In this document: positions 47,181 to 59,235 of the stretch, piece after piece | How the letters are laid out: every line of letters begins with the position of its first letter | Position numbering within the stretch: position 1 is the stretch's first letter | DNA from: Pegea sp. RAD2-039 | Lineage: Eukaryota; Chordata; Thaliacea; Salpida; Salpidae | Direction: 5' to 3' | Assembly (NCBI GenBank): GCA_034620365.1 | Contig: JAQGEQ010000363.1 | Span: forward strand, 1,426,001 to 1,490,000 | Length of the DNA: 64,000 nt | Translations under genes and position numbers: made by a program | Notes under the pieces: model-generated | What the model was told of the DNA's origin: nothing | The model's database searches: none | The model's input: only the letters and a program-made list of their open reading frames with translations

Positions 47181-50100
47181 GAAAAAAATTTAATTTGATT
47201 TTTTAATGACTACGATTATTTTAACTCTTACTTTGGAAGTTAAAAACTTTGTTTTAATTTTATTTTCAAATTAACTATTTAAACATTTTTAAGGTTTATT
47301 TATAAAACAGGTTTCAGTTTGAAAAATTGAATTTAAACGATTTTTGATATGTTTGCTTTTGTGAAATTTATTTAATAACTTTCATTCTTGATCAATTTCA
47401 ATTTTGTAATTGATGTCCAAATTTGAATGTCTTAGAACGAATTTGTTTTGAATTATTTGTTGATAAATTATTATTTTTAGCATTTATTTGGTGATTAGTT
47501 GTTGTATAAACAGACTTGATATCTGTCATTACAACTTTCTGAAAATATTTCTCAAGGAGTGCTGATAATCTTAATGATAATAAATTGTTTATTTTCGGTA
47601 AATATTCGCATTTGTAAAGACTATTTCTTCTCTAAGCTCTTTGTGACTAGAAATTATAGTTGAAAAATTCCAAAAACCTATTTTAAGTTTAATTTCAATA
47701 ATTTATTTATAACTTGAAAATTTCAGTCTTAACGCTTCAATGTATGTAGTTCCTTATTAGGTGAAATTGCTGATAATAATCATTTTCTAATCTCTTATCT
47801 CTCTTAGAATTTTTTGATTTCAAAATTTTTAAAAGTATCATATCATGAACGGATAAAGCGGTTAACATTACTATTCAGTAAACAGTTGAAATTCTAAAAA
47901 TCTTTTCTAGGACTTTAAAAATTCAATTTAATATTTGAAAGATGGCAGCTAAAAAAAACTCTTAAATAAACATCTAAGCTCAATATATTGAAGTTTGAGA
48001 TAAAAACTTTAAACAAAAGCTATTAAACCTATTCTTATCAGATTTAATTCATTATGAATCATACTTCAATAAGAGTTACACATAAATTGTATCTACAGTA
48101 TTGAAGTAATCGTAACACAAACATAACCGCATTCTTAAAACTACCATATGTAACTTCCATATTAGGAGCTCTAAACTTTTCTAACAAGCTTTTGATTAAG
48201 GAGAAATTGAATAATTGTAAAGTTGTACATGATAAAGTTTTAATTCATATAATACTTATTCTCATGTTAATTATTTATATCTTTACCTACTGTAAAAATC
48301 GATACGAGCTTTTGCCACTCAAATTTGTTTTCAACTTGATCTTGAAATAAGCAAACCAATTGAATTACAGATGTTAACTTTCATCTGTTTTCCGATTTGA
48401 TTTTACAAAATAAACTTTGGATGTTTTTTTGTCAACAAATATGAAACAAACTTTCCAAAATATAAAATAATCTAGTTTGCCATCAAATCAGAAATTTCTC
48501 AGCTGTTATGAAATAAAAATATTCTATTTAAGATAAACATTTATTACTTAAAAATATTTTTCTTGTCTATGAATATATTTAGTAAATATCTAAACGTTTA
48601 GCAATCAACTAAGTATAAATATTATCGTAAACTTAAACTTTTAGTAGTTTTAAAGAAAACTTTTTGGGTTGTTATGTCATAAAATTTTGCTTTATTTAAA
48701 ATTTATTCTATTGATACGATTTTAGTGTTTAATATAAACTAATTTAATAACAAGATTAGAATTGATTACACATTGTCGTTTTAAAGCTTCTTCAAGAAAG
48801 TTAAAATGAAACAAAACAAGTTCCAGTTTAATATACTCTAGCTTTTGATTGCAATTAACTCAAAATTATATTTCAAGATAAAAATTAACTTTGATGAATG
48901 TAAACTTTTAGAGATAAGTTTGTTTTTTCCCAAGAGGTTTACTAAAAGCTTTTGGTTAATTCAATGTCAACTTTAGTTGATTTAGTGTAAACTTGAACAT
49001 TAACTTTTTAGATAAATATTTATTAAGTACAAATGTTTCTTATGTAATTAAGCAAATGTTTTTATATTTAAACTATTTTAACATCACTAATGCAAATTTG
49101 TCAACATATTTTTAATTAAACATTTTTTAAACTCTTGTTTTACTACGCTAACTTCAAATAAAAAATGTTAAGTTTAAAAACCATCGTTGATAAAAAGCCA
49201 TAATAAGTTTGAAGATTTGATTTTGTAATAAACAGAATACTTGTTAATAAATATTTTAAATAATATGTAAACAGATATCAAGGATATTAATATTTAAGCC
49301 TCTTATTTTAACAAACCTTTTATTTTGTTATCACAATTATTTTCTTAACTTCTTTTTAATTTTTTTACTTTATAAATCAATTTTGGATAAAAATTATTTG
49401 TGTTCGTATTCAATTTAAACAATCAACTTCAATATATAGCCTTGTGAAATATTTAGAATTGAGTTTATCTCTAGGGACAACACCATCAAAACCACATAAT
49501 TTAATCTCGGTCATTCAAAATATTTTAAAAGATTAATTTGTAATTTTTTTAATCTTTAAATCTTGTCTTAATTTATTCATTCTTTCTTTGCTATAACTAA
49601 AAAAGTAAATTTATTTGTAATCATCTGCTAAATAAACCCAGAAAAACTTACGTTTTGTTTGCTAAGCCAGAGAAGGCAAATACTAAAAAATTTATATCAG
49701 ATATACTTCAATATACCTAATTGTTACAAATCTGAAAAAAGTTTACTCAGAATTGGAACTCAAACTAGAGAATCAATCGAGTTGTCATAAAAACCAATAA
49801 AGTGTTTACTAAACTAACAGTTTAAATTTTTAAGCAGCTTTTAAAATCTAAGTTAAATAAGATTATGAAAAGATTCATTGTTTGAAATATTAATAAGATA
49901 AAATTAATATTCCGCAAACTATTTTTAAAAAGTTCAAAATTTTATCGACTAATAAATTAATGTGCACTAGCTGTGGCAGGCTGAAAGAGTGAACTTCTTA
50001 AGGTTTTAAAAATGAAAAAACTTAAAGATAGAAAAATTATTTTCCAATTTTATTAAAACTATTTTGAGCTTGCATTTTATCTTATTATCTTACTAAAAGA

Positions 50101-51589
50101 CCAAATTAAATTACAAAATTATAGCAATATAAAACGTCAATGTTTTCGAAATAAGGATTTGAAAAAATTTGGCTGGATATTCAATCAGCTAGTTTTTGTT
50201 ACAATATTTTTATGCCACCAATAAGAGTAAACTTATCATCAAGAATAACTTTGATTGTTATTCGAATTCTATTTTAACCAGCTATTTTAAATTATTTATC
50301 AGACTATTACTAAGACAGTATATTACTAAGGTGTTGTTGTTGCTTCTTAACTCCAATGAAGTAAGTCATGCTGATAAAATCAAATTTTCTAGTGCTCAAA
50401 GTCAAAGCACAAATTTAGTAGAAAAAGTAAATAGATACTCAAAAAATATTGATAAACATCACTTGAAACTCTTTTTTAATTATTCATATCTCTATTGGAT
50501 GACTTTCGAACAACAGAAAGCTAGTTGTTTATCTACTTTTTAGAATAATTTTTTAATCTTAAATAAAATTTATAGCATCGTTCAGTTGAAATAATATAAG
50601 ACTTTTTAATAGATAAATTTGGTTGAGCTGAAATTTTTAAACATTTTTGAATTTAATGGGTGAAAGTATTTATCAAAAAGTTGTTAACGAAATTAAAAAA
50701 ATGTTTTTATAGTAGAGTTTCTCAACCTTAAACTTAATTTGTTTTCAGAATTATTCAAAATTAAAAACTTATTATAATTAATTGAATCTTGTCTATTTTT
50801 CACGACAAGGCTTGTGACTAATGTTTAAATGGCTTGAGTGTGCTCTTTGGCGGCACATTTTGATAAAAAAACTAACTAGGAGGATTTGGCATTGCAGTAT
50901 GAAAACTAGCTTGATTATTATAATAACTTAATAGATAATAACCAATATTGATAATTTGTAACAAGATAAATTTTATTGTTTGTGATTCTACATCCTAGCT
51001 TGCCGTTTCAAAGAGCTTACCAGTTCAATTAAGACGCTTTTCTAATGAAGGAATCTTTATACTGTAAGTATTTATTTGGATAATTTATAATGATCATTAT
51101 TTATAAGTAGCTTACATATATACTTTTAAATCACGGAATTCATAATAGTTCAAACAATTGTCTGATAATTATGTAAAAACTTACAGTTTTCCTTTGGTTA
51201 GGTTTTTCAAGAAAATAACTATTTAAATCAATTGATTTTATTTATTTATTCAAAGTCGATTAAGGAAAATTTCATTCACAATATTTTTGTTTAGTGCGCT
51301 TATTTTTATAATTTTGTTTTAATTAAGTCTTATATTATTTAATGTGTCAAGTCTTTACTTGTAGGATTTATTTTAGACGCTGCCTCTGAAGATAATTAGC
51401 AGTATAATTTTTATAATTTGAACCTTGAAAACCACTTGATGCCCTTGAATTTGTCTTTATATAAATAAAATTAGAATTAAATTAAGATGATGTCATTTTC
51501 AATTACATGTTAGAGGTAGTTTACTGACTTTTTAATATTTTTAGGTATATTTTTTACTTATATGATGAAATTTACAGACAGCATTTAGA
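47181..51589. other. Long AT-rich intergenic region between integrin copies
   Basis: About 4.4 kb with no recognised gene. An open stretch of 115 codons at 50196-50543 has no ATG at its start and no recognisable domain, and is best explained by chance. A TTTCTCAACC word near 50710 recurs near 40510 and may come from old mobile DNA, but no element can be delimited. Confidence 0.45.
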
Positions 51590-54310
51590 ATAAAAGACGA
51601 AAGTATAAGCCACAAAAATACGCTCCAAAAAATATTGCAAGTATGTCGTTGTGGATTGACGACGTAATATACTTGAATAAGGTCATGCTCTATTTGAATA
51701 GGGCTTGTAAGTATTCAAACATCAAATTTTGGGATTATATAAATTCTCTCTTGTGACATAGATCCATTTAAAGAAAGGTTCCAATGCACCGGCTATCAAC
51801 TGAAGTATGCTCAGGTAGATAGCATCAATAATAAGAAAGCGTCAGGAGTACAATTTATCTACCTACTATGAATTTTCGATTTATTCTAAATGCAGAATGA
51901 TCAAAAAAAAGTCTGTGGCTTCATCAACTTAATGATTATTAAACCACTTTAAACCTGCTTTGCACTGTTTTTAACTTACATGTAAATTCCCCCTAAAGAT
52001 TAATACCTCTCTACCCCCCCCTTTAAATGGAAATACATGCTTAATAAAGGGCTATCTTTACAATCTTTCTAAGATAATTTCATCTGAGCTCTAAACAATT
52101 CTATTCAATAGTTTATATCATTAAGAGCTTCCTTTCAACCCAATCATATCAAGACTTCACCTCACATTAAACGCATCACATCAAATGAAAAGCATATCTT
52201 AAACAAAAAATGTAAAGTGGAGAATTACTATAAAGCATTATAGAAGGTTAAGTGCTAAGAATATGAAATTCAAGTTGGCATGATTACAGAAGAATTAAAA
52301 CTTCATATAAACTAAATTAAATTTCAACTCAATTACATCACCTCTTATTGATGAAAATTGAAATTTTTATCTTTGTGAAGTTAAAAAAAAAAGAATTATT
52401 CAGCTTAATGTTTTTAAAGGCCTAGAATTATTAGGCCTTAATTATTATATTCTTAAAGCAAGGAAATCAAATCTAACAGATGATTTTGGTAACAATTCTC
52501 ACTGCAGTCCACATTATCATATCTACTGTCCACAATATCATATCTACTGTCCACAATATCATATCTGCTGTCCACAATATCGTATCTACTGTCCACAATA
52601 TCATATCTGCTGCCCACAATATCGTATCTGATATCCACAATATCATATCTGATGTCCACAATATCATATCTACTGTCCACAATATTAAAGACAAATTAAC
52701 TTATACATCAGAAAAAATTCCTTATTATCTTGTAGCTCTTAATAACTCTGTCATACAGTCTCTATGTTTTACATGTCTTTAATTCTTCATTATTTTTCAG
52801 TTTTATAACTTTCCAATAAAAGAGTTCTACTACAATTCTAGTCCATAAGAGAGGAGACAGAATTAAGCCATTAAAGTACAGATCCATTTTCTCCTTAAAA
52901 TCTTACTTTCTATTTATCAATTTAGGTTTTTTCCTCGTAGTTTCTCAGGTGATCAGGTGTTGTCCTTTCTCCACCAGTGGCCATGTTCTTCAGCAAATAG
53001 TTTAATGCTATTATCATTTATACAGACATTTACAAAGCTTTTGTACATTTTTATTTATGCAAATCTCATTTTAATGAAAACTCTCAGGCAATTTAATATT
53101 AACTCTACTCTTATCTCTTAGATTAAACGATTTGTTTAAGATGGACACCGACAAGTCATCATCAATAACTTTACTTCAAGTTTTCTTGGGGTTTTAATAG
53201 TTTCACCAAAGACAGCATTATTGGTCCTTTTGTATTCAATATTTATACCAATAACAACACGCAACTTTCCTCATTACTAAAAGGTACTGGAAATTTAATG
53301 CTTTTTACCGATGATAGCAAACTCTTTAGTATTAAATCCATTACTCTTTAATCCTTTTTGGAGTCTAGTAGCTAACAGCTTTAATCTACTCAAACGAGCA
53401 AACGAACAATCGACAAATGAATTCACCTTTCCATAAAAAACTCAAAATTCCATCCCAATATTATCTTATTTTTATCTATACAACAATTTCCGAATGTCAG
53501 ATGATTTAAGACTTAGAAAACTTCAAATCTCACGATAAAAATATGCTAGCCACGTTGAGTAGTTACTCAGAATTGGTTCATCTACTTCACACCTAACTCT
53601 TAAATCTTTTAAACCTCAAATATTTTGATACTTTTAAAACTTTTCACCATATACATTTACAAATTAGAGTTCAACTTCTCCGTTTAAAGCCCTCGCCTTG
53701 CGAAAGGTAAAGCTTGAATCCGTCCAAAGATAATTTAATAGAAAAGCTACCCTTAGATTTGGTTTACCTTTTTCTTAACAAAAAAACTGTCTCTATTAGC
53801 TTAATATTACATGCTTGCAATATCGATTTTTTTTCCGACATCAAACTACTATTATAACTATTAATGATCGAACTTTTTTATACACCCTCAGGGCTCATAA
53901 TTTAAAGTAACCCAATTAACAACCATTATAACACCAAGTGGAGTAGCAGCCTTTCCAATAGGATAACCAAGGCTTAAAATTTTCTTCTAGTCTCAATCAC
54001 TATGTATTAAAATATCTCTTTTAAGAAAACCTCGTTTAAAAATATGGTCAAATCAATTTCCTTAACAAGTGATATATAAAACTGCCAGTTTTTCATTTAA
54101 TCTCTCGCTTCGTTATATTGAATTTTTGATTCATAATTTATATTTTACTTATTTCTTTTCAGTGTTTCTATTCTTGTTATACTAATTATGCTAAATTGTG
54201 TTACTTAAAACTTCTTTATTATCGTTATTCTCAAATCGTTTTGTGTTCGTCATAAAAGCTGTATAATTTGTCCGTTGCAGGCGTGGTTTAAATAAATTAG
54301 ATAAATTAAA
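51590..54310 (+). mobile_element. LINE family A, longest relic
   Basis: The most complete of three related copies. From about 51930 it parallels 35045-36170, then continues through RT motif A (IYTDIYKAF near 53018), motif B (an IIGPFVFNIYTN-like stretch near 53220-53260), motif C (LFTDDSKLF near 53300-53330) and the long C-terminal region, ending in an AAATAAATTAGATAAATTAAAT-like tail near 54290. All frames are broken many times, so it is inactive. The stretch 51590-51930 may be the end of an ORF1 with an esterase-like fold, but this is weak. A 21 bp minisatellite has expanded inside it. Confidence 0.78.
52507..52685 (+). repeat. 21 bp minisatellite inside the LINE relic
   Basis: Eight 21 bp units plus a partial ninth, consensus GTCCACAATATCATATCTACT. 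The sister LINE copy has a single corresponding site (CTGTTGTCCACTATATAAAAGAC near 35655-35680), with matching flanks on both sides. The array therefore arose from one unit in the element after insertion. Confidence 0.93.
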
Positions 54311-55426
54311 TGAATAAACAAATAATTATTACGACAAACTTAACACACTTGGCACTGAAGAACTTCTTGATATTTAGTGCACTAAAAGTTTGTGGAACAA
54401 TTTTTCATTTGAGTGTTCTAAATTTTATCGCTATATAATTTTTCATTTAAATTTCAGAATAATATAAAAAAAAATTAAAAATTAGCAAATGCTGTATTTC
54501 ATCTATTGCAATCACTATTTTTTCCTATTTTATATAAAATTCCAATCGATTTTAGATTTAAAAAATTTTTATAAACAAAGCAAATTAGTTTTAATTGGAG
54601 CAAAGCTGCAGATAATCGTTTTATAGATAAGCCAAAATAGTTTACATAACCCAATTCGAACTATTTGCTAGCAACTACCACTAGCCGGATTTACCTTGAA
54701 GAGAAACGTCATATTTTCTGACATTTTCAAAAGATTATACCTGTGCTCATTTTAGGCAGTTAGCACATCTCATTTCTTTGCAATTTTCTGAACTTTATGA
54801 TTTTATTGGGTATAAGAGATCATATTATCAGAGTTAAAGTATAGTTAATATATTAAAAATTATTTTATTTAAATTTTGTTTCATTTACATTTATTTTCTA
54901 AGATTTTATTTTGTAAAACATTTTGTACTTTGATATTTTTTATTTTTGAAGCTTTTCTGAGCAAGTAAATAATTGTTTGAAATGAAACTTTTTTGGCAAT
55001 AATTTATTATTGCATTCCCTTAATGACAAATATTTTTTACTTTATTTTTATTTCATGAATGACAAATAATTTTTACCTTTTTTTCAAATTCTTAAGTTTT
55101 TTGTTTATTATATTTTCATCTGATTAATCTGTTGATAAATTTTGTAGCTATTTAATGATAGAAATAAGAAATTTAAAATCAAGAAGCTGTAACATTTAAA
55201 AACTCATCTATAACATATCTTACTAAATGTTTTGGCAGAATCATTCCTGGCAGAATCATTCCTAATGAAAACTTTTTTTTCAAAAAACAGAAACTTTGTT
55301 TCAAATAAATAAAATTTAAATGACTTCTTTTAAATTCAAGAATTTGCTTTAAAGAATTGTTTGTATAAAATCAAAGAGTTTATTATCAAAACTATTTTTT
55401 CAGAAAAATACTTTTATAAGTATAAG
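54311..55426. other. Region upstream of integrin copy 2
   Basis: About 1.1 kb of AT-rich sequence. A short GGCAGAATCATTCCT word is repeated in tandem near 55235-55262. A splice-acceptor-like TTTTTTCAG at 55394-55402 precedes the first ATG at 55427, so a 5' exon is possible. Nothing else was recognised. Confidence 0.45.
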
Positions 55427-58400
55427 ATGAAAATAAAGCCTGGTTATGCCTTGCCAATTTCAAATATAAAATTTGAATTTGTTAAATCTTTAGTAACTTT
55501 AACTTATTTAACTATATTCAGTCTTTTACTAAATATTGCAACCTCATATAACATTGATGAAAGATTTCCAGTCATCAAACAAGGAGCAGAAGGGAGCTTA
55601 TTTGGATTAGCTGTCTCTCAGCATCACTTAAAAGCAAAAGTATCTTCTCTAGATGAAGTTACTCTATTAGTTGGGGCTCCTAAAGCTAAAACAACTAGAT
55701 CTTCGATTGTGACTGGTGGACTTTTTAAATGTCCGATTAGTTCACAGACAGATGATTGTAAGTTGGTAGACATTGACAAAACTACAAGTGATAATATTCC
55801 TCAGGATGACCAGTGGTTAGGGGTCACAGTTGAATCTGAAAAGCCTGGAGGAAAAATAGGAGTATGTGCACACCGCTGGGAAGCATTTAAAACACCTGGA
55901 AGAAAACGTGAAATAGATTCACTTTTTGGAAAATGTTTTATTCTAATGAGTGATGGTACACCTATTCCTAGTCTAGCACCCCTTAAACCTTGCACAAGTC
56001 TTAATTCAGACTCTAAAGTTAGTGTTGATAAGTATAAATATTGTCAGGCTGGTACTTCATTTGCTTTTGAGATGGGTATTAAAGGAGAGGCTTGTTATAT
56101 CGGGATGCCAGGCTCATATGGTTGGAAGGGTACAATTGGTTCTAATGACTTACGTGATGATATGTTTATAAACACTGGGCTAAATCATATTAGTAATCAA
56201 ACTTTAAACAATTTTGGAATTCCACGTAATAGCTATTTGGGATTTTCTATTACTACAGGAGTTTTTTTAAGTGGGCAAGCAGTTTATGTAACCGGAGCAC
56301 CACGTTTAGATGAAACTGGTGCTATAGTACTTGCATATACAAATAGAAATACTATGTCATTACAAGAAATTATTTATGGTGAGTTAGTTGCTTCTGCTTT
56401 TGGATATGCTGTTGAGCTTGTTGATATAAATGGTGATGGAAGACAAGATCTTATTGTTGGAGCTCCTCAATATTATGACAGAATAAGAGATTTTGGTGGA
56501 GCTGTTTATGTTTATTTAAACAAGGGTATAGATAGATTTGAAACTAAGTATGATCAAAAAATTCCAGGTGGAATTGATTCAACATTTGGTAATTCAATTA
56601 CTAATTGTGGTGATTTAAATATGGATGGTATAAATGATGTAGCTATTGGAGCTCCTGGAGCTGATGATGGTTCTGGTGTGGTTTATATATATCATGGTGG
56701 TTCAGATGTTAATAAAGGACTTAAAGAGTCACCAGCACAAGTTATTAAAGCAACTGCTTTGTATGAAAATGGACTAGTTAGTGCTCCATTAATCCGGTTT
56801 GGTTATTCTCTTAATGGCGGACTGGATATGGATTTAAACAAATATCCTGACTTATTAGTTGGATCATTATCAGATGTAGCAATTTTGTTTAGAAGTAGAC
56901 CTATCATTAACATTCAAGCTTTCTTAAACTCTACACAAAATAGTTTAGTATTTGACAATGAAAAATCTAACAAAGTATCACCAGTTATAGATGTATGTAT
57001 GAATTATACATCTTTACCTGGTTATAATGAAGTTATAGAAATATATTATAACCTAACATTAGACAGTAAAACTAAATTAAATCAGCCAAGAGTTTCTTTC
57101 AAAAAGTATAAGAGTCATTCTGTTTATGAATCAAAATTGAAATTAACAGGACAGTCAAAATTAAGTTGTTCAGAAGTCCCCATCTATTTACAAAAGAATA
57201 TTGTTGACAAGTTATCACCAATCAATATCTTGCTTGCTTATCACATCAAAGAAGCAAAACACAGAAGCAAGAGAGATGTAGTTTCATTATCAAACTATCC
57301 AGTTTTAAACAATGATTTATCAAAGAATGTAAGCTTAAGTCTAAACATATCAAAAGATTGTGGTACAGATTATGTTTGTAATAGTAATTTGCAATTTAAT
57401 TGTAAATATGTTGAAAAATCTAATTCAGTATGGAAAGACTTTCCTAAAAGTAAAGATGACATTCCAGTTCTAGTGTTAGGAAAACAGAAGGATTATGGGA
57501 TAAGTTTTGAAGTAAGTAATACTGGGGAGGCTGCTCATCAATCAAAGCTAATGGTTAGCTTACCTTTTGGCGCTAACTTTGATGGAGTTACACTTGATCA
57601 GCTTTTGTCTTTTGAAAATGGCACTTATGTTGAATTTGATCTTGGAAACCCACTAAAAACAAATGAAAAACTGTCGTTTGTGATGACATTTTCAACTAGT
57701 AGTGATCTACTTCTAGATGATAAATTATTCACCAAAATGCATATTCAAACATCAAGTACTCAAGCTCCAATTAAAGATGTAGAATTACTTTTCAAGGTAC
57801 AAGTAGAAGCTCATTTAGAAGTTTTATCTTCAGCAAATCCACCTCAAATTAGGCCAAGTGGAGTTGTGATTGGTGAATCAGCTGTGAAAAAACCAAGTGA
57901 TGTTGGAATCACAATCGTACATTCGTATGAACTTCATAATAGAGGAACTACTGATCTAGAAAATCTCAAGTTTCAAGTTTCTTGGCCTTCTCAACTCCAG
58001 AACCAAAAATGGCTCTTTTACTTTCTGGAACATAAACTGGCAGAAGTTGGTAAAAATGGATCAAATAGTCTTGTTTGTGATATTCCATCAAAGCTAAATC
58101 CTTTGAATTTGAAACTTGAAGAAGATTCTAATCGAAAAAAGCGTGATTTAAATGGTGAATCTTCTCCTTTATCCCTGAAAAATCCACAATCTAAGTCGAA
58201 CACTAATCATTCCAATATAGTTTGTCCAAAATCTGACGGCTGTGTTGATTTTACATGTGATTTATCTCATATTTTAGCGGGTGAGAAAATATCAATTGAT
58301 TTTTATGCTGTCGTGTGGAACAGTACATTTATAGAAGAATTTAACAGACTTTTATACACTGTCAGTGTCGGTTCAAGTTTACGTTTAGATAACTCCAAGA

Positions 58401-58675
58401 ATGTGATCAAATATACAAGTGATTCAATTACAAGTTCAAGTGTTTCTACTGATGTAATTTCATCTTATACTAAACCTAAACAACAAACCAACTTTTGGGT
58501 AATTGCTGCTGCTGCTCTAGCTGGTATAATAGTCCTTGTTTTACTTATTCTCATTTTGTGGCGTTGTGGATTCTTTCAACGTAAAAGAGGATTTGGTGGT
58601 TTCCACAAAGCTAGATATCACAAACAAGCATCAAAGTCTGCTGAAGAAGCTTCTCAACAAATACTTTATAAGTAG
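55427..58675 (+). CDS. Integrin alpha subunit, copy 2 (single exon)
   Basis: Paralogue of the gene at 42986-46192 with the same domain order: signal segment, FG-GAP propeller with two good calcium loops, thigh, calf, RKKRDL cleavage site, membrane helix and GFFQR tail. The first ATG in frame is at 55427, giving 1082 aa; the frame is open further upstream without an ATG. Near-identity to copy 1 holds over 55498-55768 and 56378-58671, with about a dozen amino-acid differences, several in the cytoplasmic tail (RGFGGF against RDFGGY). Between them, 55769-56377 encodes a quite different set of blades 2 to 4 with only islands shared, such as QWLGVTVESEKPGG and YKYCQAGTS. The extreme N-terminus before TLTYLTIF also differs. 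Presumably the two receptors share beta partners and signalling but bind different ligands; this is inference. Confidence 0.95.
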   Translation: MKIKPGYALPISNIKFEFVKSLVTLTYLTIFSLLLNIATSYNIDERFPVIKQGAEGSLFGLAVSQHHLKAKVSSLDEVTLLVGAPKAKTTRSSIVTGGLFKCPISSQTDDCKLVDIDKTTSDNIPQDDQWLGVTVESEKPGGKIGVCAHRWEAFKTPGRKREIDSLFGKCFILMSDGTPIPSLAPLKPCTSLNSDSKVSVDKYKYCQAGTSFAFEMGIKGEACYIGMPGSYGWKGTIGSNDLRDDMFINTGLNHISNQTLNNFGIPRNSYLGFSITTGVFLSGQAVYVTGAPRLDETGAIVLAYTNRNTMSLQEIIYGELVASAFGYAVELVDINGDGRQDLIVGAPQYYDRIRDFGGAVYVYLNKGIDRFETKYDQKIPGGIDSTFGNSITNCGDLNMDGINDVAIGAPGADDGSGVVYIYHGGSDVNKGLKESPAQVIKATALYENGLVSAPLIRFGYSLNGGLDMDLNKYPDLLVGSLSDVAILFRSRPIINIQAFLNSTQNSLVFDNEKSNKVSPVIDVCMNYTSLPGYNEVIEIYYNLTLDSKTKLNQPRVSFKKYKSHSVYESKLKLTGQSKLSCSEVPIYLQKNIVDKLSPINILLAYHIKEAKHRSKRDVVSLSNYPVLNNDLSKNVSLSLNISKDCGTDYVCNSNLQFNCKYVEKSNSVWKDFPKSKDDIPVLVLGKQKDYGISFEVSNTGEAAHQSKLMVSLPFGANFDGVTLDQLLSFENGTYVEFDLGNPLKTNEKLSFVMTFSTSSDLLLDDKLFTKMHIQTSSTQAPIKDVELLFKVQVEAHLEVLSSANPPQIRPSGVVIGESAVKKPSDVGITIVHSYELHNRGTTDLENLKFQVSWPSQLQNQKWLFYFLEHKLAEVGKNGSNSLVCDIPSKLNPLNLKLEEDSNRKKRDLNGESSPLSLKNPQSKSNTNHSNIVCPKSDGCVDFTCDLSHILAGEKISIDFYAVVWNSTFIEEFNRLLYTVSVGSSLRLDNSKNVIKYTSDSITSSSVSTDVISSYTKPKQQTNFWVIAAAALAGIIVLVLLILILWRCGFFQRKRGFGGFHKARYHKQASKSAEEASQQILYK

Positions 58676-59025
58676 CAGAAGTTCTTTTTTAACCTTTTTA
58701 CTAATATTTTTAAAGCTTACTGAAATATTTTTGTCACTTTTTTGTGTTTTTATTTTCTCCTATATTGCCTAAGCTATTTCTAAATCTTTATAATTTTTTT
58801 TATTTCTAACTTTGCAGTAAAGCTTTTACCTTAATATCATAAAAAACAAATCACTTTATTGTTTTGAAATCTGTCAATTTTCTTACTTTTGATAGTGTAG
58901 ATTGCCAATTGAGTTGATATTTTATATGTGTCTTAATGCTATTAACTTCTTATGCAAACTGTTGCTGAATTTTCTTTACACGTCATCAAACCATCTCGAT
59001 TAACAAGCCTGAAGATTCTTAAGTT

Positions 59026-59235
59026 AAAATCATTACAATTATTTAGCAATTTCAAAACTTACTGACATAAACTGTGCCTTTTATTTGGTACGCAAGTTTA
59101 TGGTACTTATTGCATAAGAGGCTTTTTGTTTTTTTATATTTTTAGTGTTAAAAGTCGTGATATTTGGCGTGAACTAGTCTTGGTTCTTATGCTGCCCTAT
59201 TTACTTTATTTGCTTCTCTAATTTTATGAATAAAT
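59026..59235 (+). repeat. 210 bp block shared with the first integrin gene (copy 2)
   Basis: Counterpart of 46971-47180, with one mismatch, only 350 bp after the stop codon. It ends in ATGAATAAAT, a likely polyadenylation signal. The 350 bp before it have no similarity to copy 1. Confidence 0.9.

Noticed and set aside
50196..50543. 115-codon plus-strand open stretch between the integrin genes
   Set aside because: It does not begin with ATG, has no recognisable motif, and its Leu/Tyr/Lys/Asn composition is what AT-rich non-coding DNA gives.
40500..50730. TTTCTCAACC word near 40510 and 50710, reminiscent of hAT-type element ends
   Set aside because: Only about 10-12 bases match; no inverted repeats or target duplication could be found.
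52453..52782. Repetitive open frames on both strands (tandem Asp/Tyr/Ile or His/Asn/Ile units)
   Set aside because: Artefact of the 21 bp minisatellite within a dead LINE.
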